Shown here: in pieces, positions 1 through 7,620 of the stretch
How positions within the stretch are numbered: the first letter of the stretch is position 1
How the letters are laid out: every line of letters begins with the position of its first letter
Source: Spirochaetota bacterium
GTDB taxonomy: Bacteria; Spirochaetota; JAHITG01; JAFGFC01
Length of the DNA: 37,322 bases
Assembly (NCBI GenBank): GCA_016931325.1
Contig: JAFGFC010000136.1
Location: 1-37,322, forward strand
Direction: 5' to 3'
The notes under the pieces: generated by a model
What the model was told of the DNA's origin: nothing
Databases searched by the model: none
The model's input: only the letters and a program-made list of their open reading frames with translations
Translations under genes and position numbers: made by a program

Positions 1-32
1 ATGGCGGATCCGACCCGACCTGCTTCCTGCAG
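1..32 (+). repeat. Family A hairpin repeat, copy A1 (cut by window edge)
   Basis: These 32 bases recur exactly at 56-87, so copies A1 and A2 form a direct tandem pair with a 55-base period. The copy contains the family hairpin CTGC-TTCCT-GCAG (20-32), but with only four paired bases. Its upstream stem lies outside the window. Confidence 0.75.
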
Positions 33-36
33 TTAT

Positions 37-91
37 GGTCGGCTCCCTGCCATCCATGGCGGATCCGACCCGACCTGCTTCCTGCAGGTCG
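37..91 (+). repeat. Family A hairpin repeat, copy A2
   Basis: The outer stem GGTCGG (37-42) pairs with CCGACC (65-70), and TCC (44-46) pairs with GGA (61-63). It encloses a small GCCA/TGGC hairpin around 49-60. A perfect 8-bp terminal hairpin follows (71-78 with 84-91) with loop TTCCT. The architecture matches the copies at 21293, 32254 and 36899. It lies just upstream of the promoter for the FecR-domain lipoprotein. Confidence 0.75.
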
Positions 92-101
92 CATAAATCA
101 T

Positions 102-129
102 TTGACATTATAAATAATTCCAGTATCTT
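102..129 (+). promoter_or_regulatory. Sigma70-type promoter for the FecR-domain lipoprotein
   Basis: A perfect -35 TTGACA (102-107) is followed by a 16-bp spacer and a -10 TATCTT (124-129, 4 of 6 matches). The predicted start site is near 136, about 35 nt before the ATG at 171. Confidence 0.55.
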
Positions 130-170
130 TTTTCATGGATCGAAAGTATGATAATTAAGGAGTGATCGTT

Positions 171-1043
171 ATGAAAAAACTTTTCTTATTTTTAATCATT
201 TTAGGCTTGATGATCTCCGGCTGTACAAAGGAAGCGGATAAGGTCAAATTCGGAATTGTAACACTTTTCATAGGTGATGTGGAAATTAAAAAAGGGATGA
301 AAACAGTAAAACCGGCTATCAAGATGATCCTGAGAGCCGGAGACAGGGTTATAACAGGTAAAGGATCCCGGCTGGATATGCAGATGGGCAATTTTGGTGT
401 TCTTCGTATTAATCAGAGTTCCGAAGTGGAAATGGACCGGCTGTTAGACGCATCCAATGATAGTATTCAAACCTTTTTAAAAGAGGGACAGATCATCTGT
501 AAATTGAAAAAGCTGCAGAAAAATCAGGATTTTAGTGTGGAAACACCCACGGCTGTTGTCGGGGTCAGGGGCACGACCTTTGCCGTTGATTCGTCCCAGG
601 AGGAAAAAAAGAGTTCTGTGGCTGTAGCAGAAGGCCAGGTTGAGATGGCCAATAAGGAAGAACCGGAAAAAACGGTAACGGTAAAAGAGAATCAATCGGC
701 TGAAGTGTCAGAAGATAAAAAATTGCCGGAGGTTTTAAACAAGATCGATATCAAACAATTAAAAGCCCTGAATGATATCAAGAAAGTGCAGATATTGAAA
801 GATATTGAGAAATTCAAACCTGATCAGCTCCAGAAATTATTTAAATCAGGCGGCAAAGGAGTAGATGTAAAAGGCCTGCAAAAGGTCGTTTCTTCAGAAA
901 AAGTGGACAAGACCGTTCAAAAGGCTGAAGAAGCCAAGAAAAAAGCAGAAGAAGAGAAGAAAAAAGCTGAAAAGAAGATAGAGGACGCGAAGAAAAAAGC
1001 AGAGGACATAAAGAAAAAGATCCCCGGCGGACTTTTTAAATAA
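171..1043 (+). CDS. FecR-domain lipoprotein with Lys/Glu/Ala-rich tail
   Basis: Predicted lipoprotein of 290 aa. The N-terminus is a lipoprotein signal with lipobox ISGC (Cys18). A FecR-like domain follows at about residues 25-145, ending in the typical motif TPTAVVGVRGTTFAV. The last 50 residues or so are a Lys/Glu/Ala-rich repeat that should form a charged helix or coiled coil. I chose ATG at 171 because AAGGAG (156-161) sits 9 nt upstream; a GTG at 162 would overlap that site. Classical FecR proteins relay iron-siderophore signals to an ECF sigma factor, but none is encoded here. In many environmental bacteria FecR domains occur in lipoproteins of unknown role, so siderophore sensing should not be assumed. 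It has its own promoter and is followed by a tRNA. Confidence 0.85.
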   Translation: MKKLFLFLIILGLMISGCTKEADKVKFGIVTLFIGDVEIKKGMKTVKPAIKMILRAGDRVITGKGSRLDMQMGNFGVLRINQSSEVEMDRLLDASNDSIQTFLKEGQIICKLKKLQKNQDFSVETPTAVVGVRGTTFAVDSSQEEKKSSVAVAEGQVEMANKEEPEKTVTVKENQSAEVSEDKKLPEVLNKIDIKQLKALNDIKKVQILKDIEKFKPDQLQKLFKSGGKGVDVKGLQKVVSSEKVDKTVQKAEEAKKKAEEEKKKAEKKIEDAKKKAEDIKKKIPGGLFK

Positions 1044-1054
1044 ACAAAAATAAC

Positions 1055-1136
1055 GCGGAGGTGGCGGAACTGGCAGACGCGCCAGACTTAGGATCTGGTG
1101 GGGTAACCTGTGGGGGTTCAACTCCCCCTCTCCGCA
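1055..1136 (+). tRNA. tRNA-Leu (anticodon UAG)
   Basis: A complete cloverleaf can be drawn. The acceptor stem is GCGGAGG (1055-1061) with TCTCCGC (1129-1135), the last pair being G-U. The anticodon stem is CCAGA/TCTGG around loop CTTAGGA, with anticodon TAG at 1089-1091. The T arm is GGGGG-TTCAACT-CCCCC (1112-1128). The 13-nt variable arm contains GG/CC pairing, as expected for a class II tRNA. The discriminator is A1136, as expected for leucine. The 3' CCA is not encoded and must be added enzymatically. Confidence 0.97.
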
Positions 1137-1274
1137 AGTATTTGGTTTATTGGAAGAAGGAAAAATAAGAACACGGGCCTGGCAAAGCATGGCTCGGTGA
1201 ATGGTTAATATAAACGGTGACCTTCATTTACAAGATCTGTCATAAAGGCTAAAAAAACCAAAAGGATCATAAGA

Positions 1275-2228
1275 ATGGGAAATGATATATATGATGTGAT
1301 CATTATTGGCGGAGGCCCGGCGGGTTTGACTGCCGGGATTTATACCTCAAGGGCACGTTTAAGGACCTTGATCCTTGAAAGCTTTGCTCCTTCAACACAG
1401 GCGGTTCTTACCGACTTGATCGAAAATTATCCCGGTTTTCCAGAGGGTATTACAGGATTTGATCTGATCGAGAAATTCAAGAAACAGGCCCAGAGATTTT
1501 CCGCTGAACGGGCAACAGAAAATGTCCAATCCATCGGGAAAGATACGCTGGACAGAAAAATGATATGGCGGGTAAAGACCGATAAACGCGCGCTTCAGTC
1601 TTACTCCCTTATTATTGCCTCAGGGGCCAGAGCCAGGCCGCTGGGAATTCCCGGTGAGAATCAATTCAAAGGAAAAGGTGTTTCGTATTGCGCTGTTTGT
1701 GATGCGCCTTTTTTTAAAGGGAAGGATGTTCTGGTAGTGGGCGGTGGAAATACCGCCGTACAGGAGGCCCTGTATCTGACTAAATTCGCTTCCCGGGTCT
1801 ATCTCCTTCATCGCCGCAACAGGTTGAGAGCCGACAAAATACTGCAGGAACGGGCACAGGATAATCCCAAGATTGAAGTTTTATGGGAATCGATTCCGCT
1901 GGAAATAACAGGGGATGATAAAATAGGATCGGTCAAGATCAAGAATGTGAAAAACAACGTAACATCAGATATAAAGTGTGACGGGGTCTTTATTTTTATC
2001 GGCTGGGATCCTAATACGGATTTTTTAAATGGTCAGGTAAAAAGGGACAGGGAAGGATATATTATTACTGATGATCATATGGCCACCTCCCGGAAAGGAA
2101 TTTTCGCCTGCGGGGATTGCCGGAAGAAAAGTCTCAGGCAGGTGATCACAGCCTGTGGTGACGGGGCTACAGCCGCTTACTCGGCTCAATTATATGTGGA
2201 GAACTTGATGGGCAGGGCTTATGATTAA
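1275..2228 (+). CDS. trxB: Thioredoxin reductase
   Basis: NADPH-dependent flavoprotein that reduces thioredoxin in the cytoplasm. It is 317 aa, a usual TrxB length. Visible motifs are the FAD-binding GGGPAG (12-17), the redox pair CAVC (Cys139, Cys142), the NADPH-binding GGGNTA (156-161) and a C-terminal FAD segment containing GIFACGDC. AAAGGA lies 8 nt before the ATG. The stop overlaps an ATG at 2221, but that ATG is probably not the start of the downstream gene. No thioredoxin gene is nearby. Confidence 0.95.
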   Translation: MGNDIYDVIIIGGGPAGLTAGIYTSRARLRTLILESFAPSTQAVLTDLIENYPGFPEGITGFDLIEKFKKQAQRFSAERATENVQSIGKDTLDRKMIWRVKTDKRALQSYSLIIASGARARPLGIPGENQFKGKGVSYCAVCDAPFFKGKDVLVVGGGNTAVQEALYLTKFASRVYLLHRRNRLRADKILQERAQDNPKIEVLWESIPLEITGDDKIGSVKIKNVKNNVTSDIKCDGVFIFIGWDPNTDFLNGQVKRDREGYIITDDHMATSRKGIFACGDCRKKSLRQVITACGDGATAAYSAQLYVENLMGRAYD

Positions 2229-2282
2229 AAAGACAATCGTGAAATTTGAGGAATTTTCAGGGATGTCGAACATGATAGGGAT

Positions 2283-2402
2283 ATGGATAAAAAAGAGAAT
2301 AAAGATCTGGACGAGATCAAAAGACTTTTTGAATCGATCCACAAGAACATCGATGCTATCAAAATGGTCATATTCCAGTTTAAGAATAATTCTCGCCGCT
2401 AG
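2283..2402 (+). CDS. Possible small protein (39 aa)
   Basis: A 39-codon reading frame lies between trxB and the likely SppA start. Its composition looks coding: it begins MDKKENKDLDEIKRLFESI and continues as an amphipathic, Lys/Asp/Glu-rich helix ending in basic residues. The alternative frame over the same bases, the upstream extension of SppA, reads as low-quality basic sequence. Against it, the ribosome-binding site is poor (AGGG only 2 nt from the ATG), and its 3' part overlaps the SppA start at 2353 in another frame. I do not recognise a family. Translational coupling to SppA is possible. Confidence 0.35.
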   Translation: MDKKENKDLDEIKRLFESIHKNIDAIKMVIFQFKNNSRR

Positions 2403-4677
2403 TCTTTTCTTGATCCTTTTGACGGTTTTTCTCCATGGCGCCTTTTTAAATCCCCACATTCCTTATGTGACGTCCTCTCTGTCCGATAAGGCTAACAGTA
2501 TCTTTTTCAATCCTGCCGGCCTGGGGGTCAGGAAGAATTTTAACATGTTCTTCGATCTCAGCTACAGGCGATCAGAAAATGTGTCTCTCAGCCTTTCCCT
2601 GGATACCCTTCTGGGGGGATTCGCTTTTGAGAATTTTCAGAATGATAATACAAAATACAAGATCTATCATTATGTTCTTCCCGGTGAGATCAACTTTTTC
2701 GGATTCCCGTTCTATGTCGGTATTAAGAACAGCTGGTATACCATTGACTCTTCTCATCCTTATACGATCGGCCTGGGGTTTTTAAACCGGTTCTGGAATC
2801 ATTTTTCACTGGGCATGGTCTTTGATAATCTGAACAGGATGAAAATTTATCCTGATAGGAGAAAAGCGGTTGAGACAAAATTGTCTCTGGGCTTTGGTTT
2901 TTTTTCGGAAAGGTTGTTTTTCAGTATTGAAAATGTCAACCAGGATAATTTTGGATGGGATCATAATGTCTATCAGCTTTTTTTTGAACCCATAAAAGGG
3001 ATCAGGGTCCATTCGGCCTATTTTAATCTGCTGGATCATTATACCTATCAGCTGGGTATGAATTTTTTATTTTCCCAGACGGAGATCGATTATTCTTTCA
3101 ATAATGTTCAAAAAAAAGATGACAATTCACAGAGCCTTCAGATCGGTTATGATTCCTCGACCTATCCTTCTGAATTAAGGATACCGGGGTTGATCAATAT
3201 TAAGGTGGAAGGCCTTTTAACCGATGCGGAACAGATGAGCCTTCTGGGTGACAGCAGCAAAGGAGCTCAGAATATTGCCGGTCAGATCGAAAAGGGGATC
3301 AACGATGACAAGATCAGAGGCATGCTTCTGGAGATCGGATCCATCGAGACCACGTCTTTCGGGGGGATCGGAGGGCTGGTCTATGAATTGAGGGACAGGA
3401 TCCTGGAGTTCAGAAAAAAGGGTAAATATGTTGTGGCCTATTTGGAGAGTGGGGGTTCAACAGAAGAATATTTTCTTGCTTCAGCCGCGGACAAGATCGT
3501 TTGCGGGCCTTTTGCTTCTCTTGAAGAAATGGGTATCGCTCTCAAGGTGCGGAAATTCAAAGGGCTTTTACAGAAGATCGGTATAAAATTCGATATTATC
3601 AGCGCCGGAGAGGATAAAAACGCGTTAAATCCTTTTGGTGATGACCTTGAAGATTGGCAAAGAGAAAGCCTCATGGAAAATGTCAGGGATTCTTATCACC
3701 TGTTTGTGAAAATGGTCTCTGATTCAAGGTTCCTTAAGAAGGAGAGTGTAGAAAACCTGATGCAGGACCAGGCTGTTCTTTCAGCCAAAGTATTAAAACA
3801 GGAAAATTGGATCGACAAGATCGGCTACAGGGAAGATGCCATGGAGACTCTGGGTTATATGGTCAACAGGGATGTGGCCGGCGCCGGATTTATCAATATA
3901 GAAAATGTCAGTTACCGACCCAGTACCTGGAAAAATTCTCCCAAGATCGCGGTCATCCCTATCTACGGCCCCATTGTGTCGGGAAAGAGTATCTATAACA
4001 GGATATATGGCAATATGGCTACGGGTTCAGATACGGTTGTGGAGCAGATCCAGTCCATTGAAGGGGATGTGACCATTAAGGCGGTTATCATGCGCATTGA
4101 TACTCCGGGTGGTTCTGTCTCAGCCTGTGATAGGATATATAAACGATTACTAAAGTTACAGGATAGCGGAAAATACATTGTGGCTTCTTTTGGGAGTATG
4201 GCCACGTCAGGGGGCTATTATATTGCCTGCGGAGCCAACAAGATCATCAGCACCCCTTTTACCGTGACAGGAAGTATTGGTGTTTTTACCATGAAACCTG
4301 TTCTTGGCGATCTGTATGAAAAGTTCGATATCACTTCTGAAACCTTGAAGAAAGGCCCTTATTCTGATTCTTTTACTTCAGATAGAGAATTCTCTGACAA
4401 AGAACGCGAATCTATTAAAGAGAACATGGAAGAGGCCTATGATCATTTTATCTCTGTTGTGGCAAAGAACCGCGATGTTTCACCGGTCAGTATAAGAAAA
4501 ATAGCCAGAGGAAGGATCTATACAGGAAATCGGGCTTTTCAATTAAAGCTGGTCGATCATCTGGGTGGCATGAAAAAAGCTGTTGACATTATTCAGAAGA
4601 AGACAAAAATTGATGATCCCATTATGATCTATTACTGGCAGGATTTCTGGTCCTTCTCCCCGGTATTATTGTTCTAA
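2353..4677 (+). CDS. sppA: SppA-type S49 peptidase with N-terminal outer-membrane-barrel-like domain
   Basis: Tandem S49 protease of the long SppA type, which degrades cleaved signal peptides in the envelope. Numbered from 2353 (774 aa), a signal peptide or anchor covers about 1-30. Residues 31-270 look like an outer-membrane barrel: NSIFFNPAGLG resembles PorV/FadL-type proteins, and many alternating aromatic strands follow. Two S49 domains occupy about 275-500 and 530-750. The catalytic pair is visible: Lys422 in GEDKNALNPF, equivalent to E. coli Lys209, and Ser619 in ATSGGYYIA (codon 4207-4209), equivalent to Ser409. I preferred the ATG at 2353 because a signal peptide starts there. An in-frame ATG at 2221 would add 44 unconvincing residues. 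A strong hairpin follows the stop. Confidence 0.85.
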   Translation: MLSKWSYSSLRIILAASLFLILLTVFLHGAFLNPHIPYVTSSLSDKANSIFFNPAGLGVRKNFNMFFDLSYRRSENVSLSLSLDTLLGGFAFENFQNDNTKYKIYHYVLPGEINFFGFPFYVGIKNSWYTIDSSHPYTIGLGFLNRFWNHFSLGMVFDNLNRMKIYPDRRKAVETKLSLGFGFFSERLFFSIENVNQDNFGWDHNVYQLFFEPIKGIRVHSAYFNLLDHYTYQLGMNFLFSQTEIDYSFNNVQKKDDNSQSLQIGYDSSTYPSELRIPGLINIKVEGLLTDAEQMSLLGDSSKGAQNIAGQIEKGINDDKIRGMLLEIGSIETTSFGGIGGLVYELRDRILEFRKKGKYVVAYLESGGSTEEYFLASAADKIVCGPFASLEEMGIALKVRKFKGLLQKIGIKFDIISAGEDKNALNPFGDDLEDWQRESLMENVRDSYHLFVKMVSDSRFLKKESVENLMQDQAVLSAKVLKQENWIDKIGYREDAMETLGYMVNRDVAGAGFINIENVSYRPSTWKNSPKIAVIPIYGPIVSGKSIYNRIYGNMATGSDTVVEQIQSIEGDVTIKAVIMRIDTPGGSVSACDRIYKRLLKLQDSGKYIVASFGSMATSGGYYIACGANKIISTPFTVTGSIGVFTMKPVLGDLYEKFDITSETLKKGPYSDSFTSDREFSDKERESIKENMEEAYDHFISVVAKNRDVSPVSIRKIARGRIYTGNRAFQLKLVDHLGGMKKAVDIIQKKTKIDDPIMIYYWQDFWSFSPVLLF

Positions 4678-4680
4678 GAG

Positions 4681-4738
4681 AAAAGGGGACGGTTCTTGCA
4701 TGCTGGAATGCTTTGCTAAAGAACCGTCCCCTTTTTTG
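4681..4738 (+). terminator. Rho-independent-type terminator / GGGGAC palindrome
   Basis: A perfect 17-bp inverted repeat (4681-4697 with 4719-4735) has a 21-nt loop and is followed by a T run. It starts 3 nt after the sppA stop. Its GGGGACGG end recurs in the palindrome at 7528-7620, so it may be a dispersed element reused as a terminator. Confidence 0.75.
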
Positions 4739-4778
4739 TTCAAGAATGTAAAAATAAAATCCGATAATCGTATAAAAT

Positions 4779-5969
4779 ATGAAACTGATAAGAAGAATTA
4801 TTGACGGTATCAGTGATTTCCTTTTCGGGCTGAAACGAACCGGTTTTGGTAATATTATCATCACGTTTTTGCTGATCATTACCATTTCCACAGTAGGGAT
4901 CTATCTTATCGAAAGAAAGGAAAATGCGAGTTTTAAAACGACCTTTGATACCTTATGGTATACGATCGTTACCCTTTCCACGGTCGGGTACGGGGATAAA
5001 ACCCCCATAACGGTAGGCGGGCGGCTTTTGGGCATTCTGATCATTCTTTTTGGTGTGGCGATCATGGGCGCTGTTACCGGTAAGATCGCTTCGTATCTGG
5101 TTGAACGCCAGTTAAAAGAAGGACGGGGAATGATCGATCTGTCCAAATTAAAGAATCACCTGGTTATATGCGGATGGAGGCCACAGCTCCCGCAGATCAT
5201 TAATGATATTCTGACAGTTAAGCCTGAACTGAAACCCTCTCATATCGTTCTGGTTAATTTTGCTGACCCCCAAAAGATCGAAGATATACGGGCTGACAGG
5301 AAACTGTCTAAAATAAAATTTATTTACGGGGATTACAGCGATGAAGCGGTTTTAAGGCGAGCCAATATTATGGAGGCTAAAACAGTTATTATCATAGCGG
5401 ATCATACCAATCCGGCAGCGACCATCCATGAGATCGATTCCAGGACAGTCATGACGGTCATGATAATTGAAAATCTGACCAAGGAGATCTATACCTCCGC
5501 CGAACTGTTAGACCCGAAATTTGAACGGTATCTCAAACTGTCGTATTGTGATGAAATAATTTTAAGCCGGGCCTACAGCCGTATTTTTCTGGCTAATGCT
5601 GCTGCGGCTTCAGGAATATCACAGGTGGTGCACAAGATCGTGGAAGTGGACTCTCCGACTCCGTTAAAAGTTATGCCTTTCCCGGATCGATTTATCGGAA
5701 AGACATTCAAGGACGTTGCTGATTTTTTTAAAACAAAAGGGAATTATATATTGATCGGACTTTTGGAAAATACCGGGAATATATATATGAGAAAAAGAGA
5801 AGCGTTAAAAGAAGCTCAGAAGACACCGGATATATCCAAACTGGTGGATAACCTGCAGAATGTGAAAAGGATAAAGCCCAATGATCCCATTATCAATCCC
5901 GGTAATGAGTATCATGTTAAAAAACATTCCAAGGCTATTGTGATCTTTGCCAAGACAATAAAGGAATAA
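4779..5969 (+). CDS. Two-TM potassium channel with RCK domain (MthK-like)
   Basis: Inner-membrane ion channel subunit of 396 aa. TM1 spans about residues 25-45. The pore helix and selectivity filter TVGYGD (68-73) follow, then TM2 at about 80-105. The cytoplasmic part carries a TrkA-N/RCK domain beginning HLVICGW; this CGW variant of the dinucleotide motif is the one seen in MthK. A C-terminal RCK-C-like region reaches the end. The filter is intact, so potassium selectivity is expected. The ATG has no clear ribosome-binding site; TATAAA lies just upstream. A stand-alone cyclic-nucleotide-binding gene starts one base after the stop, suggesting that the two are made together. Confidence 0.88.
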   Translation: MKLIRRIIDGISDFLFGLKRTGFGNIIITFLLIITISTVGIYLIERKENASFKTTFDTLWYTIVTLSTVGYGDKTPITVGGRLLGILIILFGVAIMGAVTGKIASYLVERQLKEGRGMIDLSKLKNHLVICGWRPQLPQIINDILTVKPELKPSHIVLVNFADPQKIEDIRADRKLSKIKFIYGDYSDEAVLRRANIMEAKTVIIIADHTNPAATIHEIDSRTVMTVMIIENLTKEIYTSAELLDPKFERYLKLSYCDEIILSRAYSRIFLANAAAASGISQVVHKIVEVDSPTPLKVMPFPDRFIGKTFKDVADFFKTKGNYILIGLLENTGNIYMRKREALKEAQKTPDISKLVDNLQNVKRIKPNDPIINPGNEYHVKKHSKAIVIFAKTIKE

Positions 5970-5970
5970 A

Positions 5971-6498
5971 ATGGATAAAGTTTCAAAAAAAACAGAAGAG
6001 ATCATCAAGACATTGAAAGAGGTGCCTATCTTCAAGCCGTTTTCCAACAAGCCTGAAGAGCTGTTAAGAATTGCCTCGATTATGGATCTAAAAAAGGCCA
6101 AGAAAGGCGAATATATCATAAAAGAAGGCAATGAGGGTGATACCCTTTTTATTCTGAAATCAGGAGCGGTCAATATATTAAAGAAGACATTGGAGAAAGA
6201 AGAATATACGGTCGTCCGGCTGGAAAGCACAAAGGACTCGGTTCTGTTTTTTGGAGAGCTGGCTCTTCTGGACAATGACCGCCGTTCCGCTTCTGTTATG
6301 GCTGACACGGACCTTGAACTTTTAACCATAAACCGGTCAAATTTTATCAAGCTGGGCAACAAATATCCTCACCTGGGACTTTTGATCACCCGGGAGATCT
6401 CCAAGATCCTGGCCTCCCGATTACGGAAGACCAATACCGATATTATCACCTTATTTGAAGCCCTTGTTCAGGAAGTGAGCGGGGGATCGGCCCTGTGA
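5971..6498 (+). CDS. Stand-alone cyclic-nucleotide-binding domain protein
   Basis: A 175-aa protein made almost wholly of a cNMP-binding fold. The phosphate-binding cassette is recognisable: FGELALL (from residue 94) with Glu96 and, after DND, the RRSA segment with Arg105. After the C-helix there are only about 30 residues and no helix-turn-helix. It is therefore not a Crp/Fnr transcription factor. It starts one base after the potassium-channel stop, with AAGGA 5 nt upstream inside the channel gene. A role as a soluble regulatory subunit of that channel is an inference from this arrangement. Confidence 0.85.
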   Translation: MDKVSKKTEEIIKTLKEVPIFKPFSNKPEELLRIASIMDLKKAKKGEYIIKEGNEGDTLFILKSGAVNILKKTLEKEEYTVVRLESTKDSVLFFGELALLDNDRRSASVMADTDLELLTINRSNFIKLGNKYPHLGLLITREISKILASRLRKTNTDIITLFEALVQEVSGGSAL

Positions 6499-6510
6499 TC
6501 ATTTCTATTT

Positions 6511-7524
6511 ATGAAAACCAGTGACTTTGATTATGAACTTCCTGTCGAATTGATCGCTCAATATCCCACCAGAGCGCGTGATAAATGCAAACTTCTTGTT
6601 TATCATAAAACCAGCCACGAAATAGAACACAGAATATTTTCAGATATCGTTTCTTATTTTAAAAAAGGAGATGTTCTGGTCTTTAATGATACCAGAGTGT
6701 TCCCGGCCCGGCTCTACGGATTAAAAAAAGAGACCCACGCGAAACTTCAAATTCTTCTTTTAAAAAAAGTCTCCCCTTTTGTATGGGAAGCGTTGATCAA
6801 GCCGGCCAAACGGGTAAAGGAAAACACCCTGATCCATATTAAAAAGGAGCAGGCGCGTGTCGTTCAGAAAAAGGACGAAGGACTGTGTCTTCTGGAATTT
6901 CAAAGGGAATTTAAATATAAGGATCTTGAACGGATAGGGGACATCCCCCTCCCTCCTTATATTAAACGCGATATCAGCCAGGCCATTGATAAAAAATTTT
7001 ATCAGACCATTTATGCCAGACAGTTCGGAGCGGTAGCCGCTCCCACAGCGGGACTTCATTTTACCAGGGGACTCATGTCCCAAATAAAAAGAAAAGGGAT
7101 CAAAATAGCGTATGTGACATTGCATGTGTCCTGGGGCAGCTTTGCCCCGATCCGCGCGGAGGACGTCCGGGATCACAAATTGCACAGGGAATATATTATC
7201 CTTTCAGAGGATAACGCCAGGATCATTAATGAGAGAACCGGCCGGCTCATCAGTATCGGTACTACCGTGACCAGGGCCCTGGAGAGTATGGCCAGACAGG
7301 GACGGGTATCACCTTTTGAGGGCGAAGTGGACCTTTATATCTATCCTTCCTATCAGTTTCAGATAATCGATGGGTTATTAACAAATTTTCATCTTCCAAA
7401 AACATCCCTCTTACTTATGGTGAGCGCTTTTTTAGGGGGATCGGTCTGGAGAAAATTGTATCAGGAAGCGATGGAAAGAAAATACAGATTCTATTCTTAC
7501 GGTGATGCGATGTTGATCATTTAG
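6511..7524 (+). CDS. queA: S-adenosylmethionine:tRNA ribosyltransferase-isomerase
   Basis: Transfers and isomerises the ribose of S-adenosylmethionine onto preQ1 at the tRNA wobble base, giving epoxyqueuosine. The protein has 337 aa, near the family's usual 340-350. It shows the typical start DFDYELPVELIAQYP, the segment VFNDTRVFPARLYG and the signature AAPTAGLHFT. No tgt or other queuosine gene is in the window. There is no obvious ribosome-binding site before the ATG. The gene ends in a convergent arrangement with the HD-GYP gene, across a shared palindrome. Confidence 0.95.
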   Translation: MKTSDFDYELPVELIAQYPTRARDKCKLLVYHKTSHEIEHRIFSDIVSYFKKGDVLVFNDTRVFPARLYGLKKETHAKLQILLLKKVSPFVWEALIKPAKRVKENTLIHIKKEQARVVQKKDEGLCLLEFQREFKYKDLERIGDIPLPPYIKRDISQAIDKKFYQTIYARQFGAVAAPTAGLHFTRGLMSQIKRKGIKIAYVTLHVSWGSFAPIRAEDVRDHKLHREYIILSEDNARIINERTGRLISIGTTVTRALESMARQGRVSPFEGEVDLYIYPSYQFQIIDGLLTNFHLPKTSLLLMVSAFLGGSVWRKLYQEAMERKYRFYSYGDAMLII

Positions 7525-7527
7525 AAT

Positions 7528-7620
7528 ATGGGGACGGTGCGTGACATTGTGACAAATAAAAAATTATTATACCAATCTCAAAATTGAATATTTTGTCAAA
7601 ATGTCACGCCCTATCCCCAT
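7528..7620. terminator. Imperfect palindrome between convergent genes
   Basis: An approximately 29-base arm at 7528-7556 pairs with 7591-7620 with about five mismatches; GGGGA, GCGTGACATT and TGACAAA are all paired. It fills the gap between the queA stop and the HD-GYP stop, so it could terminate both strands. The ends resemble those of the palindrome at 4681-4735. Confidence 0.6.

Noticed and set aside
162-170. GTG start for the FecR lipoprotein
   Set aside because: It would overlap the AAGGAG site, and the lipoprotein signal reads normally from the ATG at 171.
5805-6362. A 185-codon open frame on the minus strand
   Set aside because: It lies opposite the potassium-channel end and the cNMP-binding gene, shows no family motif, and both plus-strand proteins are clear. 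It is a shadow frame.
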